Below the pieces are notes generated by a model, which was not told the origin of the DNA, made no database searches, and saw only the letters and a program-made list of their open reading frames with translations. A stretch of DNA of 64,000 nucleotides from Bacillus sp. JCM 19058. GTDB lineage: Bacteria > Bacillota > Bacilli > Bacillales_H > Bacillaceae_D. The stretch is taken from assembly GCA_001310555.1 (NCBI GenBank), contig BAXO01000006.1, forward strand, positions 1 to 64,000, written 5' to 3'. Positions within the stretch are counted from its first letter, which is position 1. Each line of letters begins with the position of its first letter. Both the position numbers and the translations under genes were made by a program. Of the stretch, positions 10,721-29,030 are shown in pieces.

Positions 10721-11245
10721 AAGGCGCCTTTCTTAGTTTAGCTATAGCGAGCAAGGCGAAAAGCGGCAAGTACTAGCAACAGTGAACAACGCATTAGCAG
10801 GCTAAACGTTCGTTTTAGGTTTAATCATCGTATTTATGCTCTGAGAAGCTTATCCAAGGAGCAATAGTTTGTATATAAGAAGACCAATTTTTCGAGCTGT
10901 TCCTTTCATAGTGGCGATATAAGCAATGTCCATTATGGAAGCGTTCGATGCCAAAAGGAGGTCTTCTTTTTTTGGCTTTTTTTTCGGGTTGTAAACGATA
11001 CGCGGTTGTAACTTAACGGCAAAAATACTTTTTTTTACGTGCAAGAAATGAGTAAGGGAAGCCAACTTTGCTGCTCAAAACGTCCTAAGCCATGACGTTT
11101 AAAGCCTTTAAAGGGATGAATTTGTGAAACATTCACACCAAATTCATTTTCATTAGCTTATATTGAAATAACTAAATAGTAAGAAATATAGGGGACGTGG
11201 ACAGAGAGGGAGAAACGAATCTAAAGGCAAAGGAGACAACTTTCG
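10721..11245 (+). other. 525-base gap after the his operon with a long inverted repeat
   Basis: A small palindrome AAAGGCGCCTTT follows hisI and may act in termination. An inverted repeat AAGAAGACC (10877-10885) / GGTCTTCTT (10960-10968) spans 74 bases and is followed by T-rich sequence, so it could terminate plus-strand transcripts. On the minus strand the same stretch has a frame (10850 up to about 11065) reading KKEDLLLASNASIMDIAYIA and onward, without a convincing start. A Rex-like palindrome lies at 11122-11137. Confidence 0.4.
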
Positions 11246-12592
11246 ATGAAAAAGCAATTCTATCCTTTAGTGTTCATGATGTTTACAATGTTAATCGTGT
11301 TCGGCTGTAATCGTGGCGAACCGGCAACGGGTGACATTGAAGAAGAAGCAGCGACAGATGACAGGGGAAACGCTGAGGAGGAAAATGAAGGGTTTGACCC
11401 AGATGAGGAAATTACACTGACATTTATGGCACCATGGAGTGAAGAACAAGTCGCTGAACGGATGAAGGTTGAATTTGAAAAGGAATATCCTAATATTACG
11501 ATTGAACCGATTGTCGGTTGGACGGATCGAGCAACTTTGGAAGAGACTTTTGCCCAAGGGAAGATTCCTGACGTTGTTCTCGTTTTGGGCGATTTTCGTG
11601 AGTTAAACAGTATGGAAATGGTGACACCTCTTGATGATTTCGTGGACCAAGCAAATATGGAGTTAGGTCAATTTCGTGAAGGAGCAATCGAAGCCATCCG
11701 CTCTCGCGATCCTGAAGGGCAAAATCGTTTGTTAGGACTTCCTATTGAGGATGTCGTGTTTGGGCTCTTTTATAATAAAGATATTTTTGATTCCTTTGGT
11801 GTGAACTACCCAACGGACGGGATAACTTGGGATGAAATAGTTGAGCTTGTTCCGAAAGTAACGGGAGAAAGGAATGGCGTGAACTATGTAGGTCTTGATA
11901 CGCATAGCTGGTCCCAAGCATTTCAGCAGTTGTCGGTTACAGGAACCGATCCAGAAACAGGGGAAGTTCGTTTCTCAAACCAGCCTGAGTTTGCGCAATA
12001 TTTCGACTTGATTGATGCTTTAATTAGCATTCCTGGAAATACAATTACCGATCAAGAAGCAACAAATTTCAAGGCTGGAAATGTAGCGATGAATATATTG
12101 ACAGTGTCCAATATTCCTGACCTATCGGCTCATGAAGAATTGAACTTTGATGTCGTGCGCTTTCCGGGCTGGCCTGATGCCCCTGACGTCATTCCAAATA
12201 ATTTGCCGTTAACATTAGGAATTAGTCAGCATACTGAGCATTCAGAAGCGGCGTTTAAATTACTAGAGTTGTAACAACGAAAGAGCAGCAAATTAATATG
12301 GCTCAAGTTGGGGTTGCTCCTGTTTTGGCCGACCCAGAAATTGCTGCCTACCTGGCAGGGGAGAATACTGAGCTTAACGTGGCGGGGATTTATTCTGGTA
12401 CCCCGGCCAAGCCAGCTGAATATTCACCGTTCGGCCCTGACATTTTACAGTATGCTTCTAATTTTTTTGGGGACGAAAACGAGCGACTTCATTGAGCAAA
12501 AGGCGCAATCGGATATTGATGTGCAAACCTTTATTAGGGAGATGGAAGATGAGTACCGAACGATTGTAAAAGAACAGCAAGCACAAGAATAA
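11246..12592 (+). CDS. Extracellular sugar-binding lipoprotein (ABC family 1), frameshifted
   Basis: Periplasmic-binding-protein fold lipoprotein that would bind a sugar or oligosaccharide outside the membrane. Signal peptide of about 20 residues ends in the lipobox IVFGC. An acidic linker follows, then LTFMAPWSEEQVAERMK, the typical start of this family, and LFYNKDIFDSFGVNYP. Two shifts: a G missing near 12270-12271 (GG) and T7 at 12462-12468 one too long; corrected, the protein has about 448 residues. No permease or ATPase gene is nearby, so it must work with components coded elsewhere. It is a paralogue of the lipoprotein at 41640-43019. Its place between hisI and yvcD looks like an insertion into a conserved block. 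Confidence 0.87.
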
Positions 12593-13103
12593 TGGGGAGA
12601 GCATTGGAATGAAGGGCAGAAATACTTCATTTCAATGTTCCTTTGCGTGAGGTCATCTAGAACGGATCCGCGTCTGTTCATAATTCCTACACGGTTTCAG
12701 GTTCCATCCTTGCCTGTCGCTCCGCATCATTTCTTCAAGCTAAACTTGAGTAACATCTATAGAAACTCTTGAATTTATTCGTCTGTTCTGGCAATTTGAA
12801 CACCACTTTTCAACGCTTTTCCCTTACAAGCTCCTTTACAAATGCTCAGAGATTACGCATCAACTGTCAGCTGTACAACTAACATTAGGCGTCCATTAAC
12901 GATTGAATAGATAATTTTGTTAATTTTAGTAAACTTAGGAGAATGACCACGCTTGAATTACAGCTTGCACGCTGACAAGCTGGGCTTTAAAGAGGTATGC
13001 CTTAGTCTTTAGTCGGTGGAAAGGCGCACAAAAAAAAGTGCTCATCTCTCGTGTAATATAGTATACTAGTGGCTATGATTGAATACTGGAGGAATTTTAC
13101 TTC
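12593..13103 (+). other. 510-base gap before the TPR gene
   Basis: No gene could be supported. Short open stretches on the minus strand around 12780-12960 are broken by stops. A weak hairpin CAGCTTG (12961-12967) / CAAGCTG (12976-12982) is present. TATACT just before 13069 could be a -10 element, but no good -35 was found. Confidence 0.3.
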
Positions 13104-14149
13104 ATGGATGGTAGACAAGAAAATAAACAGCAGAAGCGAAAGGTTATCCCTTTTTATCGCAGTGGCGATTACTATTTTCGCAGGGGAATTACAGCATATC
13201 GAAAAAAAACAAATGCAACGGGCGGTCAAATTATTTGAACGGGCTGTTAAATTAACGGATAAGGAGCCTGTTTTTCAAATACAATTAGCAGCAGTACTGT
13301 CGGAAATCGGAGAATATGAACGCTCTACGGAAATCCTAAACCATGTTATTGAGGATTACGGCGAGGAGCAAAAGGAATGCTTTTATTTTCTTGCTAACAA
13401 TTACGCTTATCTTGGCCTATTCGAAAAGGCAGAGCGAACTGTTTCGCGGTACTTGCAGCTCTGTCCCGATGGCAGCTTTTCTGAGGATGCCCATGATTTG
13501 CTGGAGCTCCTGCAGCTAGAACGGCAATCGTTGAACGAGTGGGACAACGGACAAGCTGAACGTTCGGATGAGTTAATTATCGAGCATGAAAAAGCAAGGG
13601 AGCTGTTGCAGCAAGGTAAGCTGCAGGAGGCAATACCGGTACTTCAAGACATTTTGCTTGATTATCCGACCTGTTGGGCGGCACAAAACCATTTAGCCGA
13701 GGCGCTTTTTCGACTAGGTGACGATTCTTCCTTTACAATATGTGAGCAGGTGCTTGCCAAAGATGAGGGGAATTTGTTTGCTATTTGTAACCTCGCGTTA
13801 TTTTTTTTACGAAAAAAGGAGAAGCTAATAAGGCAGAGCCTTTATTCAAGCTTTGATTCAAGTGTATCCGCTCGATATCGATCACCATATTAAAGTTGCT
13901 GAAGTACTTTGTACAGTGGAAAAGTATGAAGAGGCTGCAGTTCGACTTCAAGGGGTTGAGCCTTCAATCCTTGAACAGCACCCGAATTGGCTCTTTTGTT
14001 TAGGGGTAGCTTTGTATCATACCGGATGCGAGAATAGAGCTATTCAATATTGGCAGCGAGCTTCCATGTATAGGCATAAACGGGCGGATCATCTGCTGCA
14101 GCTGAAGCCACTGATGAAGCAAGAGGTCACATATTCAATCTGGGGCTAA
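13104..14149 (+). CDS. yvcD: YvcD-like tetratricopeptide repeat protein, frameshifted
   Basis: Cytoplasmic TPR scaffold of unknown function, conserved beside trxB in bacilli. The start ATG 13104 with GGAGG about 11 bases before gives MDGRQENKQQKRKVIPFYRS. TPR helices follow: AVKLFERAVKLTDKEPVFQ, LAAVLSEIGEYERSTEIL, FLANNYAYLGLFEKAERTV and later DIDHHIKVAEVLCTVEKYEE. A8 at 13202-13209 is one base too long. Two missing bases (T run 13801-13808 and near 13850) are the likeliest repair in the centre. The C-terminus is uncertain; another shift near 14130 may change the last residues. Confidence 0.8.
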
Positions 14150-14220
14150 TCCGTGAGCAGAACAATAGACAATATCAAAGCAAAATTGATACGATATGAG
14201 TAATTAAGCAGGAAATGTAA

Positions 14221-15750
<1,530 letters not shown>

Positions 15751-16221
15751 GTGCAAAGGATTACGAACTGCATACTAACTAATCATGATGAAGCGTTGCT
15801 TTTACAAAAGCCGAGCCGCGGCTGGTGGGTGGCTCCCGGTGGAAAGATGGAAGCTGGGGAAACGATTAAAGAATCAGTCGTCCGAGAATTTCGGGAAGAG
15901 ACGGGGCTTTCTGTAAAAAACGCTGAACTGAAAGCTGTATCCTCAATGGTAATCGTTGAAAACGAGCAGATGGTTTCAGAGTGGATGATGTTTACGTTTA
16001 GAGCAAGCGATTGTACCGGTAAGCAATTAACCGCTTCTCCTGAAGGAGTATTAGAATGGAAAAATAATGGGGAAATATTGGCGTTGCCAATGGCTCAAGG
16101 CGATAAGCATATACTTTCCCATGTTTTAAATGGAGAAGGATTACTTTACTGCACGTTTCACTATACTCCGGATTTTAAGCTACTTTCCTACCGGCTTGAT
16201 CCAGGATCTGCTAAACTCTGA
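15751..16221 (+). CDS. yvcI: YvcI-like Nudix hydrolase
   Basis: Nudix pyrophosphohydrolase; substrate unknown, a nucleotide or nucleotide-sugar type is usual. Nudix box [20 protein letters not shown] followed by ETG is complete. The GTG at 15751 ([19 protein letters not shown]) is preferred over the GTG at 15742, because AAGAGGTG ends 6 bases before it. Intact, about 156 residues. First gene of the yvcI-rapZ-yvcK-whiA-crh set. Confidence 0.9.
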   Translation: MQRITNCILTNHDEALLLQKPSRGWWVAPGGKMEAGETIKESVVREFREETGLSVKNAELKAVSSMVIVENEQMVSEWMMFTFRASDCTGKQLTASPEGVLEWKNNGEILALPMAQGDKHILSHVLNGEGLLYCTFHYTPDFKLLSYRLDPGSAKL

Positions 16222-16244
16222 ATTTAAGAAAAAGGATGATCGTC

Positions 16245-17140
16245 TTGGTAGAAACGAAAGAAGAAATCCAACTCGTTATTATAACTGGTATGTCGGGAGC
16301 AGGGAAGACGGTTGCTGTACAAAGCTTTGAAGACTTGGGCTACTTTTGTATCGATAATATGCCACCCGCTTTAATTCCTAAATTTGTCGATTTAATAAGG
16401 GGCTCAAACGGGACGATGAATAAAGCGGCCTTAGTTGTCGATTTGCGTGGTCAAGCATTTTTCAAGGACTTATTTGAAGCCATAGATACGATTGATCAGT
16501 CACCTGATGTGAATTTAAAGGTACAAATTCTATTCCTTGATGCGAAGGATGCCAAACTAGTCCAACGCTATAAGGAAACGAGACGCTCACATCCGCTTGC
16601 GAAAAGTGGTCTTCCGTTAGACGGAATTCGCCGCGAGCGTGAGCTGCTTGAGGAGATGAAGGGGCGTTCGCAGCAAATTATCGATACGACTGATTTAAAG
16701 CCCGTACAATTACGAGAGCGAATCGCACAGCGTTTTACAGCTGAACAGACGATTTTTACTGTTAATATTGTTTCCTTTGGGTTTAAATATGGAATTCCTA
16801 TCGATGCAGATATGGTTTTTGATGTCCGTTTTTTTTGCCTAATCCGCATTATATCGAGCATATGCGACCGAAAACAGGTTTGGATGAAGAAGTGTCCTCC
16901 TATGTTTTAAAGTGGGCAGAAACGAAGCAGTTTATTGAGAGATTAAGGGACTTGCTGCTTTTTATGCTCCCACTTTCCAAGCGTGAAGGAAAAAGTCAGG
17001 TTGTCATTGGTATTGGTTGTACAGGAGGAAAACACCGATCAGTCACTTTAGCCGAATATTTCGGTAAAGCCTTTTCTGGTGAATTTGTCACTCATGTGAG
17101 CCATCGAGATATTGAAAAGGGAAAGGGATTGCTCGGATGA
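16245..17140 (+). CDS. rapZ: RNase adapter RapZ/YvcJ nucleotide-binding protein, frameshifted
   Basis: P-loop NTPase; in B. subtilis YvcJ binds ATP and GTP, and in enterobacteria RapZ guides RNase E to GlmZ. Walker [19 protein letters not shown]; downstream [35 protein letters not shown], and the C-terminal [18 protein letters not shown] characteristic of RapZ. T8 at 16829-16836 is one base too long (RFLPNP restored). TTG 16245 is preferred as start since AAAGGATG lies 6 bases before; an ATG at 16236 is in frame. The stop overlaps the yvcK start (ATGA). Confidence 0.93.
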
Positions 17141-18098
17141 ATAAAAAAAGTAGTCGTAATTGGTGGAGGGACAGGACTGTCTGTGCTTCTACGAGGGTTA
17201 AAAACGTTCCCGGTGGATATTACTGCAATCGTGACAGTCGCAGATGATGGCGGCAGTTCAGGCCGCTTGCGAAAGGAGCTCGATATTCCGCCTCCAGGAG
17301 ATGTCCGTAATGTGCTCGTGGCGTTGGCGGAAGTTGAACCGCTTGTTGAGCAAATGTTCCAGCATCGTTTTGAGAATGGCAATGGCCTTTCCGGTCATTC
17401 ACTCGGAAATTTGCTTCTCGCTGGTATGACCTCGATAACAGGCGACTTTGCTCAAGGAATTTCTGAATTGAGTAAGGTGTTGAATGTTCGTGGAACCGTC
17501 TTACCGGCAACAAATCGCAGTACTGTGCTCCATGCAGTGATGGAGGACGGTTCAACCGTCACAGGAGAATCGGCCATTCCGCTAGCAAAGAAAAAAAATT
17601 AAGCGCGTCTATCTTACACCGGAGGAAGTGCTTCCGTTATCTGCAAGTCTTAAAGCGATTTCGACCGCTGACTTAATCGTCATGGGACCTGGCAGCCTTT
17701 ATACGAGCATTATTCCCAATTTACTCGTGCCGGGAATTGTCGAAGCAATTTGTGCATCGAAAGCACCTAAGGTTTATATTTCCAATGTGATGACGCAATC
17801 TGGTGAAACAGATAGCTATACAGCCGCCCAACATTTACAAAGCATCATTAAGCATGGGGGCAAAGAATGCATTGACCATATTCTTGTTCATGGCTCACCT
17901 ATCTCTGAGCAGGTCAAGGAAAATTATGCGAATGAAGGAGCTTATCCTGTGGAAATAAATAAGGATGAGCTTAAGCAGATTGGCGTAACGGTTATTTGCG
18001 ATCAATTTGCAATAGAGAAAGAGGGGAAGCTCCGGCATGACGCGATCAAAGTCTCAGAAGCATTGCTGAGAACGACAGAAAGAGCCATAAAACAATAA
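17137..18098 (+). CDS. yvcK: YvcK gluconeogenesis factor, frameshifted
   Basis: Rossmann-like protein of the CofD/YvcK family, needed in bacilli for growth on gluconeogenic carbon and for cell shape; it binds UDP-sugars. ATG 17137 overlaps the rapZ stop. N-terminus [20 protein letters not shown] after reading A7 (17143-17149) as A6, then [28 protein letters not shown] and [18 protein letters not shown]8 at 17591-17598 is also one base too long. Length about 319 residues, normal. Confidence 0.93.
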
Positions 18099-18100
18099 AG

Positions 18101-18130
18101 CGTACAGAATGACTGGGTTTAGTCTGTACG
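18101..18130 (+). other. RNA hairpin between yvcK and whiA
   Basis: CGTACAGA (18101-18108) pairs with TCTGTACG (18123-18130), with a possible inner GACT/AGTC. No T-run follows, so it is more likely a processing or stability element than a terminator. Confidence 0.4.
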
Positions 18131-18149
18131 ATGGAAAGGGGTATAAACC

Positions 18150-19110
18150 GTGTCTTTCGCAGCTACTACAAAAAAAGAATTGACACAGCTTGAACAGGCA
18201 GATTGCTGTGTAAAAGCGGAAATATCGGCATTGATCCGTATGAACGGCTCATTATCGTATAGCCAAAAGCAGCTTTGTTTAGATATTACAACTGAAAATG
18301 CAGCGATTGCTAGACGGATTTATACATTAATAAAAAAAATTACACCCAACAATTTTCCTAGAACTGCTCGTTCGGAAAAAAAATGCGCCTGAAGAAAAAT
18401 AACGTTTATCTTGTACGGATTGTCGAGGAAGCGCGTATGCTGTTAGAAGAATTGGAGATCCTTGGAGAGGACTTCACTTTTATTCGAACAATATCGCCAA
18501 CGATTATAAGCGGGCATTGCTGTAAGCGAGCGTATTTACGTGGAGCTTTTCTCGGCGGGGGTTCCATCAACCATCCAGATTCGCCTTCCTATCATTTGGA
18601 AATTTTCTCACTTTATGAGGAACATAATGCATCTTTATGTGAATTAATGAACGAATTTGGATTAAATGCAAAAATTTTGGAACGTAAAAAGGGGTTCATT
18701 ACGTATATGAAAGAGAGCGAAAAATAACCGAGTTTTTAAATATTATTGGTGCCCACCAGGCATTATTGTATTTTGAAGATGTCCGTATTATGAAAGACAT
18801 GCGAAACTCGGTTAACCGCCTTGTCAACTGCGAAACGGCCAATTTAAATAAAACGGTTGGCGCTGCCCTGAGACAGGTTGAAAATATTCGCTTGCTGGAA
18901 CGTGAAATCGGTCTAGAGCAATTGCCACCTAAGCTGCAGGAAATTGCGGAGCTGCGCTTAAAGCATCAGGATGTCACTTTAAAAGAATTAGGCGAAATGG
19001 TTGAAAGCGGAAAAGTGAGCAAATCCGGGATTAATCATCGTCTAAAAAAAATTGACGAAATCGCCACAAAGGTTCGCTCAGGCCAGCCGTTGGATACCAG
19101 TAAATTGTAA
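18150..19110 (+). CDS. whiA: DNA-binding protein WhiA, frameshifted
   Basis: Sporulation/cell-division regulator family with a LAGLIDADG-like N-terminal domain and a C-terminal HTH. GTG 18150 after AAAGGGG. Seen: [56 protein letters not shown] and the HTH region [21 protein letters not shown]8 at 18332-18339 and at 18376-18383 are each one base too long. A5 at 18720-18724 lacks one. About 320 residues after repair. Confidence 0.94.
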
Positions 19111-19142
19111 CGTAAACGACCACTATAAAGGAGGAATAGTAG

Positions 19143-19400
19143 ATGATAGAGCAGCAGCTTATTGTAAAAAGAAAGACTGGCTTGCAAGCGCGGCCAGCGG
19201 CTTTGTTTGTTCAAGAAGCCAACCGATTTCAATCAGAGGTTTATATCGTTAACAACGAAAGAAAGGTAAATGCTAAAAGCATTATGGGTCTAATGAGTCT
19301 TGCGATTAGCCCGAACACGGAAATTACGCTTATTGTTGATGGTCACGATGAAGAGGAAGCGATGGAAGTTCTTCGCCATTTGATCGAAACGGAAGAATAA
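19143..19400 (+). CDS. crh: Catabolite repression HPr-like protein Crh
   Basis: HPr paralogue that acts with CcpA in carbon catabolite repression. It has 85 residues. Position 15 is Gln (KTGLQARPAALF) instead of the catalytic His of HPr, so it cannot carry PTS phosphate. The HprK target Ser46 is kept in NAKSIMGLMSLA. Intact. Co-occurrence with hprK at the start of the window and cggR downstream fits a complete CCR circuit. Confidence 0.96.
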   Translation: MIEQQLIVKRKTGLQARPAALFVQEANRFQSEVYIVNNERKVNAKSIMGLMSLAISPNTEITLIVDGHDEEEAMEVLRHLIETEE

Positions 19401-19771
19401 GAGAAGCTGACAGTTAGATACAACGATTTGATGGCCAGGCTTTCGCGTAGAGGTATTGTACCTTGTAAAAAGGTACCCCTGTTATCGTTGCTATACATCG
19501 TAAAAAAAGCTCGATTATACATGAACGAGTTCATGGTGAACACGTTCTCAGCTCAGTGAGCATGAAACAATAGCAGGCGGATACGCGGAAGATGTGCCGG
19601 ATTCGTATACTTGATGCAGTCCTTAAAATAAAGGTTTAGACCCACTTATATGGTGGAAATCGAATTTGTCGAACTTGTTGGGAAACAGCCTATTGATTCA
19701 ACGTTTTAAACGCCCTGCTAATAGACGCTAGTTGGCCTGCTGTCTTACGCTCACCATTTCATATGAACATA
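19401..19771. other. 370-base gap between crh and clpP terminator
   Basis: No gene supported. A 7-bp hairpin GTACCTT/AAGGTAC sits near 19459-19477 without a T-run. Confidence 0.3.
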
Positions 19772-19802
19772 AAAAGAGGAGCACTTCGCGCGCTCCTCTT
19801 TT
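19772..19802 (-). terminator. clpP terminator (also usable on plus strand)
   Basis: Eleven-pair stem AAAAGAGGAGC (19772-19782) / GCTCCTCTTTT (19792-19802), ending 5 bases after the clpP stop in clpP direction, with A/T tracts on both sides. The core stem is the same as in the gapA-pgk terminator at 23214. Confidence 0.85.
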
Positions 19803-19806
19803 CTCA

Positions 19807-20400
19807 TTATTTTTTATCTTTGGCAGTACCGATGATGTCGTCGATTAATCCGTATTCTTTCGCTTTCTCAGCAGTCATAAAGTTATCGCGATCCGTATCG
19901 CGAGCAATGACCTCAATTGGTTGACCGGTACGCTCGGCGAGAATTTGGTTTATTGTTTCACGCATTTCAAGAATTCGACGTGTATGAATCTCGATATCGG
20001 ACGCTTGACCTCTCGTGCCTCCCAAAGGCTGGTGAATCATAACCTCACTGTTTGGAAGCGCAAAGCGTTTGCCTTTTTCACCGGCTGCGAGCAGAAACGC
20101 CCCCATTGAGGCAGCCATTCCGATACAAATCGTCGATACGTCAGGTTTAATGTATTGCATCGTATCATAAATGGCCATTCCGGCTGTAATTGAACCACCA
20201 GGGCTATTAATAAAGAGTGAGATATCCTTGTCAGGATCCTCAGCATTTAAAAAGAGGAGCTGGGCGACAATTGAATTGGCCACATTATCGTCAATTCCAC
20301 TGCCAAGCATAACAATCCGGTCCTTTAACAGGCGGGAATAAATATCATAGGCACGTTCTCCGCGATTCGTTTGTTCAATAACTGTTGGAATTAAATTCAT
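19807..20400 (-). CDS. clpP: ATP-dependent Clp protease proteolytic subunit
   Basis: Serine protease chamber subunit that works with ClpC/ClpX/ClpE ATPases in cytoplasmic protein quality control, including tmRNA-tagged proteins. It has 197 residues, the usual length, and is intact. Catalytic Ser in [16 protein letters not shown], His in [15 protein letters not shown], Asp in [10 protein letters not shown]. Ribosome site AGGAGGA precedes ATG. A CtsR operator overlaps its promoter. Confidence 0.97.
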   Translation of the reverse strand: MNLIPTVIEQTNRGERAYDIYSRLLKDRIVMLGSGIDDNVANSIVAQLLFLNAEDPDKDISLFINSPGGSITAGMAIYDTMQYIKPDVSTICIGMAASMGAFLLAAGEKGKRFALPNSEVMIHQPLGGTRGQASDIEIHTRRILEMRETINQILAERTGQPIEVIARDTDRDNFMTAEKAKEYGLIDDIIGTAKDKK

Positions 20401-20469
20401 TCGTAAATCCTCCTCGACAAAAATTGTATAAAGTTGCGGTAGCTTTTCCGTATGATCAGTTATCCGCTA

Positions 20470-20510
20470 ACTATAAGTACATCATACTTCAAAGGTCAAA
20501 AATGGTCAAA
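20470..20510 (-). promoter_or_regulatory. clpP promoter with CtsR heptad operator
   Basis: Direct repeat GGTCAAA-N3-GGTCAAA (20494-20510) matches the CtsR consensus. On the minus strand it contains TTGACC as -35; with an 18-base spacer TATAGT (20470-20475) is the -10. CtsR would block this heat- and stress-inducible promoter. Confidence 0.85.
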
Positions 20511-20720
20511 TCATTTCACTCGATTCTTCTTAATACTATTCCTCGTTCTGTGTTTAATTTCCTTTCCTTTCCTTTTCAGCATATCCGATTTTAAAAAAAA
20601 TTGAAACGGCAAAAGCTTGAAATCAGGACGCTTCATCTCACGATTTGTCTATGATAAAATAGATCGCGTAATACGATATACGAAAAATATTGATAAGCAA
20701 AGGTTAGACAGGAGCCCGAT

Positions 20721-20967
20721 ATGTTAAACGTGACAATGTATACGAAAGAAAACTGTCCTTTATGCGACGAAGCAGAGCTATTGTTAAAAGATCTACAACA
20801 GGAACTTTCGTTTTCCTACTCGAAGGTTGACATTTATCAAAATGAAGAACTGCTCGAACAGTATCAGCTGATGATTCCTGTGATTTCGATTAACGGCGAA
20901 ACAGCTGACTTCGGACAGGTCTCAAAAAAAACAAGTTAAAGCATGTTTGGTGGAGCACATTTTGTGA
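20721..20967 (+). CDS. Glutaredoxin-like thiol protein
   Basis: Small thioredoxin-fold protein with the N-terminal redox motif CPLC (MYTKENCPLCDEAELLL) and the cis-Pro segment IPVISINGE. As written it stops at 20939. Reading A8 (20924-20931) as A7 gives the C-terminal helix KKQVKACLVEHIL and stop at 20965-20967, about 81 residues, a normal length for this family. Its electron donor and substrate are unknown. It lies directly before the cggR promoter. Confidence 0.82.
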
Positions 20968-20975
20968 AGTTGATC

Positions 20976-21004
20976 TTGTCACCTGCTCATTTCCTTGATA
21001 AAAT
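20976..21004 (+). promoter_or_regulatory. Sigma-A promoter of cggR-glycolysis operon
   Basis: TTGTCA (20976-20981), 17-base spacer, TAAAAT (20999-21004); the CggR operator follows about 38 bases downstream, as in B. subtilis. Confidence 0.75.
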
Positions 21005-21042
21005 GAAAGGTGAAGATTATTCCGTATTTTTTTTGCTTTAAT

Positions 21043-21079
21043 CGGGACAAAAAAATGTCTATGAGGGACGTGAAATGAC
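21043..21079 (+). promoter_or_regulatory. CggR operator
   Basis: CGGGAC-N7-TGTC-N4-AGGGAC-N6-TGAC. The known CggR site is two CGGGAC-N6-TGTC half-sites separated by 4. The first spacer here is an A7 run; if it is really A6 the spacing is exact. Binding of CggR would repress the operon; fructose-1,6-bisphosphate relieves it. Confidence 0.85.
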
Positions 21080-21109
21080 CCGATAGGGCGGTAAAGGAGT
21101 TATGGTTCT

Positions 21110-23198
<2,089 letters not shown>

Positions 23199-23213
23199 TT
23201 TGGAAATGAGCGG

Positions 23214-23247
23214 AAAGAGGAGCGAGTCAGATTGAGGCTCCTCTTTT
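23214..23247 (+). terminator. Terminator/attenuator between gapA and pgk
   Basis: Stem AAAGAGGAGC (23214-23223) / GCTCCTCTTT (23237-23246) with a 13-base loop. It would limit read-through and make gapA mRNA more abundant than the distal genes. Confidence 0.75.
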
Positions 23248-23322
23248 CTGCATGTTTTTTTTCCCATCTGGGAGCGTTTGCTACGATCAATTCATTTTGT
23301 CATTGTCTAAGGAGGCCGTCTA

Positions 23323-26808
<3,486 letters not shown>

Positions 26809-26852
26809 TTTACATGTGTTTAGAGGGATTCCCTCATACTTAGCGAACATAA

Positions 26853-28177
<1,325 letters not shown>

Positions 28178-28184
28178 GTGGTAG

Positions 28185-28217
28185 ACGGATGTGGGAATTA
28201 GCTCCCACATCCGTTTT
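28185..28217 (+). terminator. Terminator of the glycolysis operon
   Basis: Twelve-pair perfect stem ACGGATGTGGGA/TCCCACATCCGT with a 6-base loop and TTTT tail, right after eno. Confidence 0.9.
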
Positions 28218-28564
28218 CTAATAAAATTGCCTCAACATTATCGATAAAGGAGATAGAAAAATTGCTAAAGGCTGTGCAATGAAATCGCGTCAAGCCGCGA
28301 AAAAGCGGAGAAACTACAAACCGGGTAAATCGCATGAATAAATCGGAAGTCGATTAGGACCGCTCTGAATTGATAATTGTAAGCGGTCAATTAACAATTT
28401 GAGCTTACTAAATGGGGATCTGCCCTGCTTTTGTAATAAGCCAGGTTTAGATAGTGAAACGAAATTGTAGGCTGACCGATAAGCTTATCCGAAAATCAAT
28501 TGCGCTTGTATGCCTTTTTATGCTACATTGATAATAAGGCAACTAGTGCTTGGAGGTGTTAGCT
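28218..28564 (+). other. 346-base gap between eno terminator and secG
   Basis: Contains a 20-codon frame at 28279-28341 (MKSRQAAKKRRNYKPGKSHE), very basic. The nearest AAAGGAGA lies too far upstream (about 25 bases) to be convincing. Otherwise nothing recognised beyond the secG upstream region. Confidence 0.3.
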
Positions 28565-28795
28565 TTGCAAATGGCAGCTACTGTTTTGTTAATTATTGTT
28601 TCAATCGCCCTCATCACTGTCGTCGTTTTACAGTCCGGTCGTAGTGCGGGATTGTCAGGAGCGATTTCAGGTGGAGCGGAACAATTAATGGGAAAGCAAA
28701 AAGCGAGAGGCATTGATGCTGTATTAATAAAAGCGACAGTGGTTCTTTCCGTTCTATTCTTTTTGCTAACGATTACCGTCGCATATTTTATGTAA
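28565..28795 (+). CDS. secG: Protein translocase subunit SecG
   Basis: Small membrane subunit of the SecYEG channel with two helices ([18 protein letters not shown] and [18 protein letters not shown]) around the conserved loop [21 protein letters not shown] 28565 is chosen because GGAGGTG lies 6 bases before it; ATG 28571 is the alternative. About 76 residues, intact. Confidence 0.94.
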   Translation: MQMAATVLLIIVSIALITVVVLQSGRSAGLSGAISGGAEQLMGKQKARGIDAVLIKATVVLSVLFFLLTITVAYFM

Positions 28796-28798
28796 ACT

Positions 28799-28833
28799 AA
28801 GCAGTAGGTGTAGAGCCTGCTGCTTTATTTCAT
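28799..28833 (+). terminator. Probable secG terminator
   Basis: AAGCAGTAGG (28799-28808) pairs with CCTGCTGCTT (28816-28825, one G-T), followed by a T-rich but interrupted tail. Confidence 0.65.
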
Positions 28834-29030
28834 TTTAGTGTAAATCATCAGACTATTTGCAAGTGATGTCGTGGAGTATATCGTGGAAAAGACGAGTGAC
28901 AATCGAAAAAGCGCATGCGGCGTATTTTCGTAAAAATTATTAAGGAAGAGATATAATCTGTCGTGACTTTGACTAGGATAAAGGAATGAGCTTGTTTGTC
29001 AGTCGCTTCAGGCAGGAAAGGAAGATGAGT

